NCBI GenBank assembly: GCA_963777355.1
Contig: CAVZQK010000007.1
Location: 48,286-112,285 of the forward strand
Source: DATJHM01 sp963777355
GTDB lineage: Bacteria > Chloroflexota > Ktedonobacteria > Ktedonobacterales > Ktedonobacteraceae
Reading direction: 5' to 3'
Length of the DNA: 64,000 nucleotides
This document shows positions 46,977 through 56,198 of the stretch, in pieces. The notes under the pieces were generated by a model. It was not told where the DNA came from. It saw only the letters and a list, made by a program, of their open reading frames with translations, and searched no databases. Within the stretch, counting starts at the first letter, position 1. Each line of letters opens with the position of its first letter. The position numbers and the translations under genes are program-made.

Positions 46977-47489
46977 ATGAATCTCCCTCTTGATGATAAT
47001 CGCAGTCGTCTCAGTTACTGGCTTTTCTATGCACAACGCTGTGTCGCGTATGCATATGCAGAAGTGCTGCGGGCGCACTGCGAAGAGCGCGGCAAGTCCT
47101 ATGTCATCACCCCGCCACAGTGGGGAGCCTTATCGCTCCTGCTCGTGCAGGATGGCATGACCATCGGTGCCATGAGTCAAATGCGTGGCGTGGATGCGCC
47201 GGCGGCGACTGGGATTGTCACGCGACTGGAGCAGTGTGGGCTAGTGGAACGACGCCATGACCGGGAAGACCGCCGTGTGGTCAAGGTCTATCTCACCGAT
47301 GAGGGCCGAGACATCTCAGACACGCTGGTTGCCGAGGTGAAGCACTTCGAGCACAACATGACACATGGGTTCTCTGAGGGCGAAATGGATCGTTTCCTGG
47401 CACAACTCCAACGACTCATTGTGAACGCCGACGAGATCGGGCCAGGGCTGGGTGATCGTTTCGGTCTGCTCCCAAAGGATGTGGGATAG
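46977..47489 (+). CDS. MarR-family regulator
   Basis: 170-residue winged-helix repressor. Seen: ITPPQWGALSLLLVQDG, recognition-helix region DAPAATGIVTRLEQCGLVER and wing DREDRRVVKVYLTDEGR. The ATG at 46977 has AAGGAG upstream, better than the ATG at 46962. The following DUF1772 gene begins 74 bases later on the same strand and is the probable target together with marR itself. Confidence 0.9.
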   Translation: MNLPLDDNRSRLSYWLFYAQRCVAYAYAEVLRAHCEERGKSYVITPPQWGALSLLLVQDGMTIGAMSQMRGVDAPAATGIVTRLEQCGLVERRHDREDRRVVKVYLTDEGRDISDTLVAEVKHFEHNMTHGFSEGEMDRFLAQLQRLIVNADEIGPGLGDRFGLLPKDVG

Positions 47490-47562
47490 CTACGCGCGAC
47501 ACGATGAACTACGTTTTCAATCCCTCGCAAGAGGGAAGTCATACGGAAAGAAAAAAAGCAAC

Positions 47563-48033
47563 ATGACGCCTGTCACCGTCCTCGACTTCGTGAATTTCTT
47601 CTTCGCCGGTATGTTGGCTGGCATCGAGTTCGTGATCCACTACGGTTTGCGTGAGCCATCCGAGACTCTGGACGAACATTCGCAGCTTCAGCTTCGTCAA
47701 GCGCTGGTAATGAGGTTACGTATGTTGGTGCCAGCCTTCTTTGCACCAACGGCAGTGCTAGGGATTGCTCTAACAGTTCTCAATGCTGGTACGCCCGGAT
47801 TTTGGTTCCGGTGTGCGGCCATGCTCGCTGTATGCATCTGGATCTTGATCAGGGTTGTCGGAACCGTCCCTATCAACAGTGCCACGGTTGACTGGCAGCT
47901 CAGCATGCCACCAAAGAATTGGAAGGTGTTAGTCAATCGCGCAGAGCGGTTCCATATTGTTGGGGTCTGGGCAGTGGTCCTGACATTTGCATTCTTTTTG
48001 ACTGCCGTGGCACTTAAACTGGCCATTCATTGA
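47563..48033 (+). CDS. DUF1772 (anthrone-oxygenase-like) membrane protein
   Basis: 156 residues with four membrane segments (about 8-28, 58-78, 84-102 and 132-152). The conserved NxxT/VDWQLSMPP-type loop before the last helix matches the DUF1772/anthrone-oxygenase family. The ATG at 47563 follows a weak GGAAAG box. It is adjacent to a MarR gene, which suggests induction by an aromatic or oxidising compound. Enzymatic activity is unproven for most members. Confidence 0.72.
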   Translation: MTPVTVLDFVNFFFAGMLAGIEFVIHYGLREPSETLDEHSQLQLRQALVMRLRMLVPAFFAPTAVLGIALTVLNAGTPGFWFRCAAMLAVCIWILIRVVGTVPINSATVDWQLSMPPKNWKVLVNRAERFHIVGVWAVVLTFAFFLTAVALKLAIH

Positions 48034-48125
48034 CCTGTGAGCAAGCAGCCTACACGCGTGGAGGGAATAATGAACCTGATTTTCATACACCTTTTCTTCT
48101 CATGGAATCTTCCCTTCAGGCATGT

Positions 48126-49298
48126 TCAAGGATGCGGACAAATGCCTGGAGATAGCTTGGGTGCGGCGTACTGCTTTCGCAGCAGCCAATACTCTGCGCC
48201 CCAAAAGAGGTAGGCATAGAGGGGTGTTTCTGGCTTTGACCAGCGTATGCAGGTGTTATAGTTAGTGATGATCTGTTCGGGCAAACAACTATACATCCCC
48301 TGCTTACTGGGATTGGGTGGAGTCGTCACCGTTTCCCACGGCTCTGCCTGTCCTTCGGCAATCATCAGTAGCTGTCCACGAGTGCGCGTCCTGGCGAACA
48401 ACTGTTTTCGTCTTCTTTGCTGCCAGGGATGCTGACTGCCATCCAGATACAGGGTCTTAGTTCCAAGCGCCATCAGGGCATGACGCGGGTAGTAGTCGAT
48501 CCCGACTATATCAGCCATGTGTTGTGCGACAGCCAGTGAATCTCCCTGATCGCGTGTCTGCCACCATTGGGAGAGGCGCACCGGCAAAGAGGTTGGCAAA
48601 AAGCCATTCATCATAATTGGTCTGGTGGGATCGGCTTTTCTGAGTGCTTCCACTTCTTTTGCAACAAAGGTCGTATCCAAACGCCAAGAATGTTCAACCC
48701 CAAGTGGGTCCACAGCTTCATGTTCAAGTTGCCAGGCGACAATCCCTTGCCGCTGTTTATAGCGTTCTACCAGGCGTGTAATGAATGCTGTCGCTGCCAT
48801 CAGCAGGGAGGGAAAATCGGACGGTTTGATGAGGGTATGCTCTGGAAATGGATGAGTCAGATAGTGATCTGGAACAAAAAACTCAGGATAGCCAAAGGTT
48901 TTCAGAGGACCAATACACAGAATAATCTGTTTTCCTGCTTGTTCGGCAGCATCGATTTGCCGATCCAGTTCGTCAGTAAAGAATGCCCCTGGTGCTGGTT
49001 CTATGCTATTCCAGTAGGCTCCTAAGCGAATGAGGTGAAATGGATAGGAAAGCAACGTGTGCAGGGTAGCTTGCGCATCTAATCCCAGCGAGGCAACCTG
49101 CGGTGAACGAAAGCTCAGACCGAGCAAAGTAGAACGACGAGGTTCGATAGGCAAATGCTGCCATGTATCTGTCAGAGGTTGTGTTGCCTGTTTCAACCGA
49201 ACATCCAGAGCAATTGGTGCCGTCAACAGGCTGGCCGCGCCAATTCCAAGAGATATCGTTCGCAAGATCTTCCGCGAAGCTTTTCCTGTTTGCTGCAT
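48126..49298 (-). CDS. Glycoside-hydrolase-like (TIM-barrel) exported protein
   Basis: 390 residues with an N-terminal membrane/signal segment (about 8-30). The rest resembles GH5/GH42-type barrels: RLGAYWNSIEPAPGAF, WQLEHEAVDP with a candidate acid/base Glu (EHE) and LLMIAEGQAEPW with a candidate nucleophile Glu. The ATG at 49298 follows AAGGA. The next gene upstream ends 28 bases away, so it may be co-transcribed with the methyltransferase and dioxygenase genes. The glycan substrate is unknown. Confidence 0.7.
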   Translation of the reverse strand: MQQTGKASRKILRTISLGIGAASLLTAPIALDVRLKQATQPLTDTWQHLPIEPRRSTLLGLSFRSPQVASLGLDAQATLHTLLSYPFHLIRLGAYWNSIEPAPGAFFTDELDRQIDAAEQAGKQIILCIGPLKTFGYPEFFVPDHYLTHPFPEHTLIKPSDFPSLLMAATAFITRLVERYKQRQGIVAWQLEHEAVDPLGVEHSWRLDTTFVAKEVEALRKADPTRPIMMNGFLPTSLPVRLSQWWQTRDQGDSLAVAQHMADIVGIDYYPRHALMALGTKTLYLDGSQHPWQQRRRKQLFARTRTRGQLLMIAEGQAEPWETVTTPPNPSKQGMYSCLPEQIITNYNTCIRWSKPETPLYAYLFWGAEYWLLRKQYAAPKLSPGICPHP

Positions 49299-49326
49299 CT
49301 TTGTCCTTCTTCTTTTAAGCGAACAG

Positions 49327-49929
49327 CTAGAAAACCCAGGGGATGAAACGTTTGGTATGCTGCATATATTCAATGTACGGCTGGCCAATGGTCTGGATGA
49401 GTGCCTGCTCTTCGACACGTACCCGGTAGATATGGCCTGAGAATACACACAGAAGTAGAGCAATCAGGCTGGCCCAATTTGTCAGGGCAAGACCTACACC
49501 CAACATTGTCAAAAATGTACCACTGTACGCAGGATGACGGATAAAGCGGTATGGGCCATTTTGTATTACTTTCTGATCCGCAGATACAGCAATATCGCGG
49601 GTAAAGTAAGATCCCAGCATCCAGATAGCGTACCAGCGCAGGGCCACACCCAGGAGGATCAAGGTCACGCCAATACTAAAGAGTAGTGTTCGGTGCCAGG
49701 TGATGGCTGCTGCTGGAAGCAACCAGCCAAGTAAAAAATTCAAGGCAACGCCGACCCAGAGCAATCCGATCAGAATATTCATTGAACCTCGATCCTGAAT
49801 CAATGCATCTTTTCTGGATATCTTTGCGGTCTGCCTGATCGCACCTATCATTTCCGGAACATTCCAGATCAGGCAGGCAACCAGGAATAGGCTGGCTGCT
49901 CCCGCGTTCGTGTAGATAAGTGGAAGCAA
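49327..49929 (-). CDS. Isoprenylcysteine carboxyl methyltransferase-like membrane protein
   Basis: 200-residue integral membrane protein of the ICMT/PEMT-like family. The C-terminal SAM-binding region is clear: GPYRFIRHPAYSGTFL (about 128-143) and EEQALIQTIGQPYIEYMQHTKRFIP. Four to five membrane helices. The TTG at 49929 is chosen because AAAGGAGG precedes it; an ATG at 49959 is the alternative. It may methylate lipids or small thiols; the bacterial substrate is unknown. Confidence 0.82.
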   Translation of the reverse strand: MLPLIYTNAGAASLFLVACLIWNVPEMIGAIRQTAKISRKDALIQDRGSMNILIGLLWVGVALNFLLGWLLPAAAITWHRTLLFSIGVTLILLGVALRWYAIWMLGSYFTRDIAVSADQKVIQNGPYRFIRHPAYSGTFLTMLGVGLALTNWASLIALLLCVFSGHIYRVRVEEQALIQTIGQPYIEYMQHTKRFIPWVF

Positions 49930-49966
49930 AGATCGCCTCCTTTCTGTAGCAAAGAGCATCTCTCTT

Positions 49967-50797
49967 TCACAAGTTGTCGTCCGGTATCCAGTGATTAGTC
50001 CAGCGCGGATCGATAGGGTCAGCGGCACGCTGGAAGCGGATGTCGGTGGAGAGCCTCATTCTGTTTAAGGGATCGTGGTTCTCAGTGGCGGCATGGATCA
50101 TATAGGGACTATGGATGAGCATATCTCCGGCCTCATAATCGGCGATCAGCCAGCGGCTCTTAAAGCGATCAGCCATATCTGCGAGGTTCGTACTGATCCA
50201 GCCAGCCTCGCGCATATTGCGATTATAGGCACTGATGCGTTCTTCAGGAGGGAGATCGATATTTTTTACACGGAACTCGGCTTCCATCCTGCGTCCCACC
50301 GCGTCTGAATGCTCCAGATAGATTAAGCCTCCCATTTCAACCGGGATGTCTCCAATCGGTATCCAGCTGGTACAGAGCTTATCGGTCCCTGCGCGTAGAT
50401 AGATCAGATCGTAGTGCCCACCAGTGCAATGCTCCGAGCCTGGATGGGTGAAGCGAATGATTTTGCGCTTATGTAGGTAGGGCTGTCCCTCCAGAAATGC
50501 CTGGTAGAAGTTCCAGAGACGGGGCATAGTACAGAAATCCTCGTACTCCCGCGAACCGACAATCTCAAAAAGCGTTTTTGCGCCAGAAAAGATCGTATCA
50601 AAGAAATACTGGCGAAAATTCAGAATAACATCTCTCTTAAAGAATCCTTTCAGCCAGAGGTAACCGTGCTGCTGATACGTTTCCCACAACTGTTTCTGCG
50701 GCAGATCTGCGTCGGTTGGTTCAAGCCAGCCGAGCCTCTCTGGTGTCATTTGCAAGGGCAAGCCATTGCTGACCAGTGGCTCGCTGAGAGATCGCAT
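49967..50797 (-). CDS. Phytanoyl-CoA dioxygenase (PhyH) family protein
   Basis: 276-residue Fe(II)/2-oxoglutarate oxygenase. The iron-binding HxD is seen in GGHYDLIY, the distal His in SPYMIHAAT, and the oxoglutarate-binding Arg in RMRLSTDIRF, in the order expected for PhyH. AAAGGAACA precedes the ATG at 50797. The family hydroxylates lipids or specialised metabolites; substrate unknown. It precedes the methyltransferase gene with a 37-base gap, suggesting a joint operon. Confidence 0.87.
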   Translation of the reverse strand: MRSLSEPLVSNGLPLQMTPERLGWLEPTDADLPQKQLWETYQQHGYLWLKGFFKRDVILNFRQYFFDTIFSGAKTLFEIVGSREYEDFCTMPRLWNFYQAFLEGQPYLHKRKIIRFTHPGSEHCTGGHYDLIYLRAGTDKLCTSWIPIGDIPVEMGGLIYLEHSDAVGRRMEAEFRVKNIDLPPEERISAYNRNMREAGWISTNLADMADRFKSRWLIADYEAGDMLIHSPYMIHAATENHDPLNRMRLSTDIRFQRAADPIDPRWTNHWIPDDNL

Positions 50798-51095
50798 AGT
50801 ATCGTGTTCCTTTCTTTTCTTTTGCGCGTGAAAAGTCTTGTCACTGCATTATCTCATGGGAAGTACTTTCTTAGAAAGTGCAGTTTATCCAGATGGGCGA
50901 ATGACAAATATCAATCCTTCCTCTGTTTTTGCTACTTATGCCAGGGCCAACAACGTTCATGGCTTGACATAGAGTGATTGTCAGGACACTATTAGAGAGA
51001 TGCCCCTTTAAGCAATGCCTGATGAAATATGAAGGGTGCTGAGAAAAAAAGGCGCTTTCTTCAATGTGCGTTTTGAACCATGAAAGGTACAAATT
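50798..51095. other. Divergent spacer between PhyH and trpB2 operons
   Basis: 298 bases. A short imperfect hairpin near 50861-50880 (GTACTTTC / GAAAGTGC) is visible. No T-box, TRAP site or trp leader peptide could be recognised, so trpB2 control is not evident. Confidence 0.4.
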
Positions 51096-52466
51096 ATGCC
51101 TGATGCCGTGCATACAAAGTATTTGCTGAACGAGGATGAGATGCCTCGTGTGTGGTATAACATTATGGCCGATATGCCGAATTTGCCTGATCCCGCGCTT
51201 CATCCGGGGACCAAACAGCCGATTGGACCGGATGATCTGGCCCCGCTTTTTCCGATGGCCCTGATTATGCAGGAGGTGAGCACGGAACGGTATATTGAGA
51301 TACCGGAGCCGGTGCGGCAGATATATTTTCAATGGCGGCCCAGTCCGTTGTATCGGGCGAGGCGTTTGGAGAAGGCCCTGGATACGCCAGCGCGTATTTA
51401 TTACAAATATGAGGGCGTCAGTCCGGTGGGGAGTCATAAACCGAATACGGCGGTAGCGCAGGCTTTTTATAACAAGCAAGAGGGGATTAAGAAGCTGGTG
51501 ACGGAGACAGGTGCGGGGCAGTGGGGATCGGCACTGGCGATGGCGGGGGCATTTTTTGATATCGCAGTTGAAGTTTTTATGGTGAAAATCAGTTATCAGC
51601 AGAAACCGTACCGGCGTAGTCTGATGCAGACATTTGGGGGAACGGTCCATGCCAGTCCAAGCGAGTTGACGGACGCGGGGCGCAGCATTCTGGTGCGTGA
51701 TCCGGAGAACATGGGAAGTTTAGGAATTGCGATCAGCGAGGCGGTAGAGGTAGCGGCGAAGAGTGGTGGTACGACAAAATATGCGCTGGGCAGCGTGCTC
51801 AATCATGTGATGTTGCATCAGACGGTAATCGGGGAAGAGGCGTTGCGGCAGATGGAGATGGCTGGAGATTATCCGGATGTAGTGATTGGCTGTGTGGGTG
51901 GAGGAAGTAATATGGCGGGATTGGTCTTTCCGTTTATTGGCGAGGCGTTGCGCAAAGGGTTAAAGACGCGATTTCTGGCAGCGGAACCGATGGCCTGTCC
52001 GAGTCTAACCAGGGGACTCTATGCCTATGATTTCGGTGATACGGTTGGCATGACACCGCTGATGAAGATGCACACATTGGGCCATGATTTTATGCCGCCA
52101 AATATCCATTCGGGGGGATTGCGTTATCATGGAATGTCTCCCTTGATCTCGAAGTTGCATGAAGATGGCATTATCGAGGCCCAGGCGTATTATCAGAACG
52201 CGTGTTTTGAGGCTTCAGTACAGTTTGCGCGTGCCGAGGGGATCGTGCCTGCGCCTGAGTCTGGGCATGCGGTACGAGCGACGATAGATGAGGCACTCAA
52301 AGCAAAGGAAGCTGGTGAAGAGCGGGTGCTGCTATTTAATCTGTCCGGGCATGGGCAACTGGATATGGCGGCATATGATAGCTACTTTGCAGGCAAGCTC
52401 CAGGACTACGAGTATCCAGAGGAGGCAGTGATGGCGGCGCAACAGAGATTACCGCAGGTCGTGTAG
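51096..52466 (+). CDS. TrpB2-like tryptophan synthase beta chain
   Basis: 456-residue PLP enzyme of the TrpB2 type, which lacks dependence on TrpA and condenses indole with serine (or O-phosphoserine). Seen: the N-terminal extension typical of TrpB2, GSHKPNTAVAQ with the PLP-binding Lys, ETGAGQWGSALA, phosphate-binding GCVGGGSNMAG and C-terminal HGQLDMAAYDSY. No trpA is nearby; instead it begins an operon with a ThDP-dependent decarboxylase pair and a cyclase. It may salvage indole or make a Trp-like amino acid. Confidence 0.92.
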   Translation: MPDAVHTKYLLNEDEMPRVWYNIMADMPNLPDPALHPGTKQPIGPDDLAPLFPMALIMQEVSTERYIEIPEPVRQIYFQWRPSPLYRARRLEKALDTPARIYYKYEGVSPVGSHKPNTAVAQAFYNKQEGIKKLVTETGAGQWGSALAMAGAFFDIAVEVFMVKISYQQKPYRRSLMQTFGGTVHASPSELTDAGRSILVRDPENMGSLGIAISEAVEVAAKSGGTTKYALGSVLNHVMLHQTVIGEEALRQMEMAGDYPDVVIGCVGGGSNMAGLVFPFIGEALRKGLKTRFLAAEPMACPSLTRGLYAYDFGDTVGMTPLMKMHTLGHDFMPPNIHSGGLRYHGMSPLISKLHEDGIIEAQAYYQNACFEASVQFARAEGIVPAPESGHAVRATIDEALKAKEAGEERVLLFNLSGHGQLDMAAYDSYFAGKLQDYEYPEEAVMAAQQRLPQVV

Positions 52467-52529
52467 AGAGTTTTGTTAGCCTGATCCTTCTCGTTTTCTC
52501 TTTATCTCTTTATTAGGAGGAGAGAGTTT

Positions 52530-53042
52530 ATGCCAGTTTCTGTTACGAATTCTCGCTTGATCTTTGAGGCGTTGAAGGCGTGTGATGTAAAGATTTTGTC
52601 TGCATTGCCGGAAACGTGGCTGGTACATATGATTCATATGGCGGATGAGGACCCTGACACCATCCTCATCCGATTAGCAAAGGAAGAGGAGGGGATTGGT
52701 ATCTCTGCTGGTGCGCATCTAGCGGGGGTGAATTCGGCTTTGCTGATGCAGAATCATGGGTTTCTGGCCTCGATCAACGCAATTGTTTCGCTGGCGTTAT
52801 TATACAAGATCCCGCTATTGATGCTGATTAGCTATCGAGGACACATGGGAGAGAAAGATCCCTGGCAAACACAAGGAGGGATGGCGACAGAGCCGATTTT
52901 GCGAGCGTTGAATATTCCAATCTGGCATCTGACCAGTCCAACGGATATAGAACGGCGTATTAGAGATGCTCAGACGCTGGCCCTGGCCTCGTTGCACCCG
53001 GTGGCGGTTTTGCTATCGCGCGAATTGATGTGGGAGGAGTGA
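52530..53042 (+). CDS. ThDP-dependent decarboxylase, PYR subunit (ComD-like)
   Basis: 170 residues corresponding to the pyrimidine-binding half of sulfopyruvate/phosphonopyruvate decarboxylase. The catalytic Glu region is seen as RLAKEEEGIGISAGAHLAG and the MQNHG and LISYRG segments fit. AGGAGGAGAG precedes the ATG. It ends 7 bases before the partner subunit gene. Substrate is a 2-oxo acid; which one is unknown, and the trpB2 neighbour suggests an aromatic one. Confidence 0.83.
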   Translation: MPVSVTNSRLIFEALKACDVKILSALPETWLVHMIHMADEDPDTILIRLAKEEEGIGISAGAHLAGVNSALLMQNHGFLASINAIVSLALLYKIPLLMLISYRGHMGEKDPWQTQGGMATEPILRALNIPIWHLTSPTDIERRIRDAQTLALASLHPVAVLLSRELMWEE

Positions 53043-53049
53043 GAGAAAG

Positions 53050-53631
53050 ATGCTTCGACAAGATGCGTTGCAGGCGATTTATCCCGATATAGAGCAGCAT
53101 ATTATAGTGACAATTATGGGAGCGGTAGCCGTGGAGCTGTATATGCTGGGGCATCGCCACAACTTTTTTTATCTTGAACATGCAATGGGACTGGCATCGT
53201 CGATGGGATTGGGGATTGCATTGTCTTTGCCACACCAGCAAGTTATTGTGATTGATGGTGATGGCTCGCTGCTGATGAATCTGGGAACATTGAGTACGCT
53301 GGCCCGGTATAAGCCAGGTAACCTTTTGCACATTGTCTTTGATAACGAAAGTTTGTTATCCGTGGGTGGTTTCCCAACGGCGACAGCACTGGAGACGGAT
53401 CTAGCAGGCATTGCCAGAGCCTCAGGCATCCCCCAGGTGATGGAAGCGGATACAGCAGAGAGCCTCAAGGAGGCGGTTTGTGCAGCGTTGGCGAGCAAGA
53501 CGCTCACGACGATTATTTCTAAGGTTGAGGCCATCGGGCCGAAATCCTTTCATATGGATCTGCCGCTTCTGGAGAATCGTTTTCAGTTTAAAAGAGCGCT
53601 TGAGGCCATGAGAAAAGCGTCCGCGAAATGA
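53050..53631 (+). CDS. ThDP-dependent decarboxylase, PP subunit (ComE-like)
   Basis: 193 residues forming the diphosphate-binding half. The ThDP motif GDG...N is seen: VIDGDGSLLMNLG then FDNES about 26 residues later. MGLASSMGLGIALS fits the family. It is the second subunit of the split decarboxylase with the gene at 52530. The following cyclase gene starts 43 bases later on the same strand. Confidence 0.83.
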   Translation: MLRQDALQAIYPDIEQHIIVTIMGAVAVELYMLGHRHNFFYLEHAMGLASSMGLGIALSLPHQQVIVIDGDGSLLMNLGTLSTLARYKPGNLLHIVFDNESLLSVGGFPTATALETDLAGIARASGIPQVMEADTAESLKEAVCAALASKTLTTIISKVEAIGPKSFHMDLPLLENRFQFKRALEAMRKASAK

Positions 53632-53674
53632 GAGATTTTGCGGATGAGCAGAAGTATTACGAGGGAGGGCACGT

Positions 53675-54454
53675 ATGGGTACCACTATCCTGGCACAATT
53701 TATCGAGGAACTGAACGCAGGCCGATTGAGTGTTGTTGATCTTACTACCACATTAGGGCCGAATACGCCCGTGATTGATTTGCCTCCGATGTTTGCACCA
53801 TCGCCGGGACTGACGTTGACGGAGATATCGCGCTATGATAGCCGAGGACCTGCGTGGTACTGGAACGTACTAAATTTGGGCGAGCATACGGGGACACACT
53901 TTGATGCACCGATTCACTGGATTACAGGGAAAGATCTAGCAAATAACGCAACTGATACCATTCAACCGAGCAAGTTTATTGGTCCGGCCTGTGTGATTGA
54001 TGTAACAGCGGATGTCGAGCAATCAGCTGACTTTTTATTGACAGTGGAGCGGGTTGAACAGTGGGAGCAGGAGTATGGTCGCCTTCCGACGGGAGCGTGG
54101 GTGCTGGTGCGTACGGGTTGGAGTAAGCATCAGGGGCGGAATGAATTTTTGGGTTTGCGTGAGGATGGGACGTCGCATTCACCGGGATTTCATCCGGCTT
54201 GCTCTAAATATTTAGCGCAAGAGCGAGATATTCTAGGGGTAGGAGTCGAGACCGTGGGGACAGATGCCGGGATGGCTGGCGGCTTTGATCCGCCCTTTCC
54301 AAGCCACACATTTATGCATGGAGCAGGAAAGTTTGGTCTGACGAGCCTGGTGAATCTGGATGCATTGCCCATTACAGGAGCGATTGTGATAGCCACGCCA
54401 CTCAAAATTATACATGGTTCTGGGAGTCCGGTGCGTGTGATTGCCATCATGTAG
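53675..54454 (+). CDS. Cyclase-family metal hydrolase (kynurenine-formamidase-like)
   Basis: 259-residue KynB/cyclase superfamily hydrolase. The metal-binding motif HTGTHFDAPIHW (about 70-81) and a second His/Glu region (GVGVETVGTDAG and FPSHTFMHGAG) are present. KynB hydrolyses N-formylkynurenine, the product of the TDO at 24181, but many relatives cleave other amides or lactones. Its operon (trpB2, split decarboxylase) points to a different or additional substrate. GGAGG precedes the start. Confidence 0.83.
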   Translation: MGTTILAQFIEELNAGRLSVVDLTTTLGPNTPVIDLPPMFAPSPGLTLTEISRYDSRGPAWYWNVLNLGEHTGTHFDAPIHWITGKDLANNATDTIQPSKFIGPACVIDVTADVEQSADFLLTVERVEQWEQEYGRLPTGAWVLVRTGWSKHQGRNEFLGLREDGTSHSPGFHPACSKYLAQERDILGVGVETVGTDAGMAGGFDPPFPSHTFMHGAGKFGLTSLVNLDALPITGAIVIATPLKIIHGSGSPVRVIAIM

Positions 54455-54520
54455 TCATATTATGGCAATTATTTCTATTCAAGCATCGACCAGGAGAAAG
54501 ATGATGCGTCGGGACCTGCC

Positions 54521-54560
54521 GGGCCGCATAGCGAGTCATACTGCACGCGCTATGCGGCCC
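54521..54560. terminator. 13-bp hairpin after cyclase operon
   Basis: GGGCCGCATAGCG and CGCTATGCGGCCC are exact complements around a 14-base loop, 67 bases after the cyclase stop and just before the end of the convergent small gene. Probably a bidirectional terminator, though no T run follows. Confidence 0.6.
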
Positions 54561-54571
54561 AGGTAGCTCAT

Positions 54572-54814
54572 TTACGGCCCAGAGATTTTTGTTTTATACA
54601 CGCGCCATTGACGTTCATCAATACCGACATTCTGTTTCAGCGCATAAAGATCTGTAGGTGCAAGAAACTCCTCGGCGAGGTAACAGCAGCGGCCCAGATG
54701 TTCTTCTTTTACCACACGAGTAGTAGAAAGCATGGACCACCAGCGTTTCTGGATTTTTTGTAGTTCACTCAAGTCTTGCACAAAAAGTGTTTGGAGTGCT
54801 TCAAATGTAGTCAT
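54572..54814 (-). CDS. Small hypothetical protein, 80 residues
   Basis: Unrecognised. Helical, charged, with a WWS and an RQWRVYK segment; no signal or membrane segment. AAGGAAG precedes the ATG at 54814. Convergent with the cyclase operon. Coding is plausible because of the good ribosome-binding site, but no family could be named. Confidence 0.5.
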   Translation of the reverse strand: MTTFEALQTLFVQDLSELQKIQKRWWSMLSTTRVVKEEHLGRCCYLAEEFLAPTDLYALKQNVGIDERQWRVYKTKISGP

Positions 54815-55032
54815 CTTCTTCTTCCTTGCTCTTCCTCATCACTGAGGAGTGAAAGATGAGTTATTTTTTCATCTCTATCATATCATATAGATAGAGTCTG
54901 GAGAGAGTAAGCTATTGCATAGTCTTTTTGTGAAAAACAAGCTATTTTTCACATGCCTCCTCTGTTATTCTTTCCACAGATCAAGAAATGACCATTCTAG
55001 AACGAAAAAAGAAAAAGAAAAGGAATGTTTCC

Positions 55033-55930
55033 ATGAAAACGTTCGGCAACAATAAGCCCTTCTTTCCTGGCATACTGCTCACAATGAGCGCATTTCTGGC
55101 TATCTTTCTGGCGGCCTGTAGCGGCTCAGTGCAGGCTCCGGGATCAACGACGACAAGCGGTATTCCAAACGTACCTGTACAAAATTTATCTTTCCAGACG
55201 AGTATAGACTTGAAGCACAGTCCAGTAGGGACAGTAGATATGAACTGGGATGCTGATAGTAAAGAACTGAAAGTAAAGGTTGCGGCTACGGGCCTGGCTC
55301 CTAATAGCACACATCCTGAACATATTCATGCCGGAACGTGCGCCAGCAATCCGATGGGAGCAATCATTTATACCTTGAATCCGCTAGTAGCAGATGCTCA
55401 TGGTGTGGCCTCATCTGAGACAACGATAGCCCACGTAGAACATGGAATTCCAGGAGAGGGCTGGTATGTCAATATCCATAATGGACCGACGCTCAACAGT
55501 GCACTAGAAGCCAGCCCTATTGCGTGTGCAAACGTCGATAAAAAAGGGAGATGGGCCAGTACATCTCGAGTTGAGCGGAACAATGGCACCGGATGAGGCA
55601 GTGCATGGCAGTGCGCAGCTAAAAATTGATAGCAACAAAGTTGTGGTCACGCTCACACTGAGTGGACTTGCGCCAAATAGTGTCCATATGGCGCATATTC
55701 ATGCGGGGAGTTGTGCGTCTCAGGGGGCGGTTGTGTATCCGCTGAAGCCAGTCACGGCGGATGCAGAGGGGAATGCGACAACGAGTACGACGATCAGTAT
55801 TACAAATATTAAAGAGTTCAGGTCGGCGCAGCTCTATATCAACGTGCATGAGGCAGGTACCATGAGCGGAATGAGCAAGCAGCAAGGTTTCGATCCAATC
55901 ACCTGCGGGAATATTATCGATCATCCCTAG
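55033..55930 (+). pseudogene. Lipoprotein with two CHRD domains, one frameshift
   Basis: About 298 residues. A signal peptide with lipobox LAAC (Cys near residue 31) is followed by two CHRD-type domains, each with the pattern LAPNSxHxxHIHAGxC (first near residue 95, second near 215). CHRD domains are chordin-like beta modules of unknown bacterial role, with His residues that could bind metal. The frame changes in an A6 run at 55540-55545 (one extra base) between the two domains. The ATG at 55033 follows AAAAGGAATG. Confidence 0.8.
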
Positions 55931-56198
55931 CACAAATTATACGAAAAGAGAGAGGTCCAGTATGGCACTGGACCTCTTTTCAGTATGTGATCAGAGTTAT
56001 CCACCGACAGGGTTCAGTTTTACACACGGTCCAGCAAAGTCGTGGAAACACTCGTGGAAAACTGGATTGTACAAAGAGGCTCCTCCGGGTACACTTTTGA
56101 ATAACAAGAACATTCTTCTTCCAGGCAATCAGCACTGTCCGTCTTATACAAGTATACTCGTCCTTATCTGCTTTTTTCTAGAAAAGAGGAGCGTGTCT

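Noticed and set aside
54501..54566. 21-codon ORF with AGGAGA before its ATG
   Set aside because: It is mostly the 13-bp terminator hairpin read as codons; more likely chance than a peptide gene.
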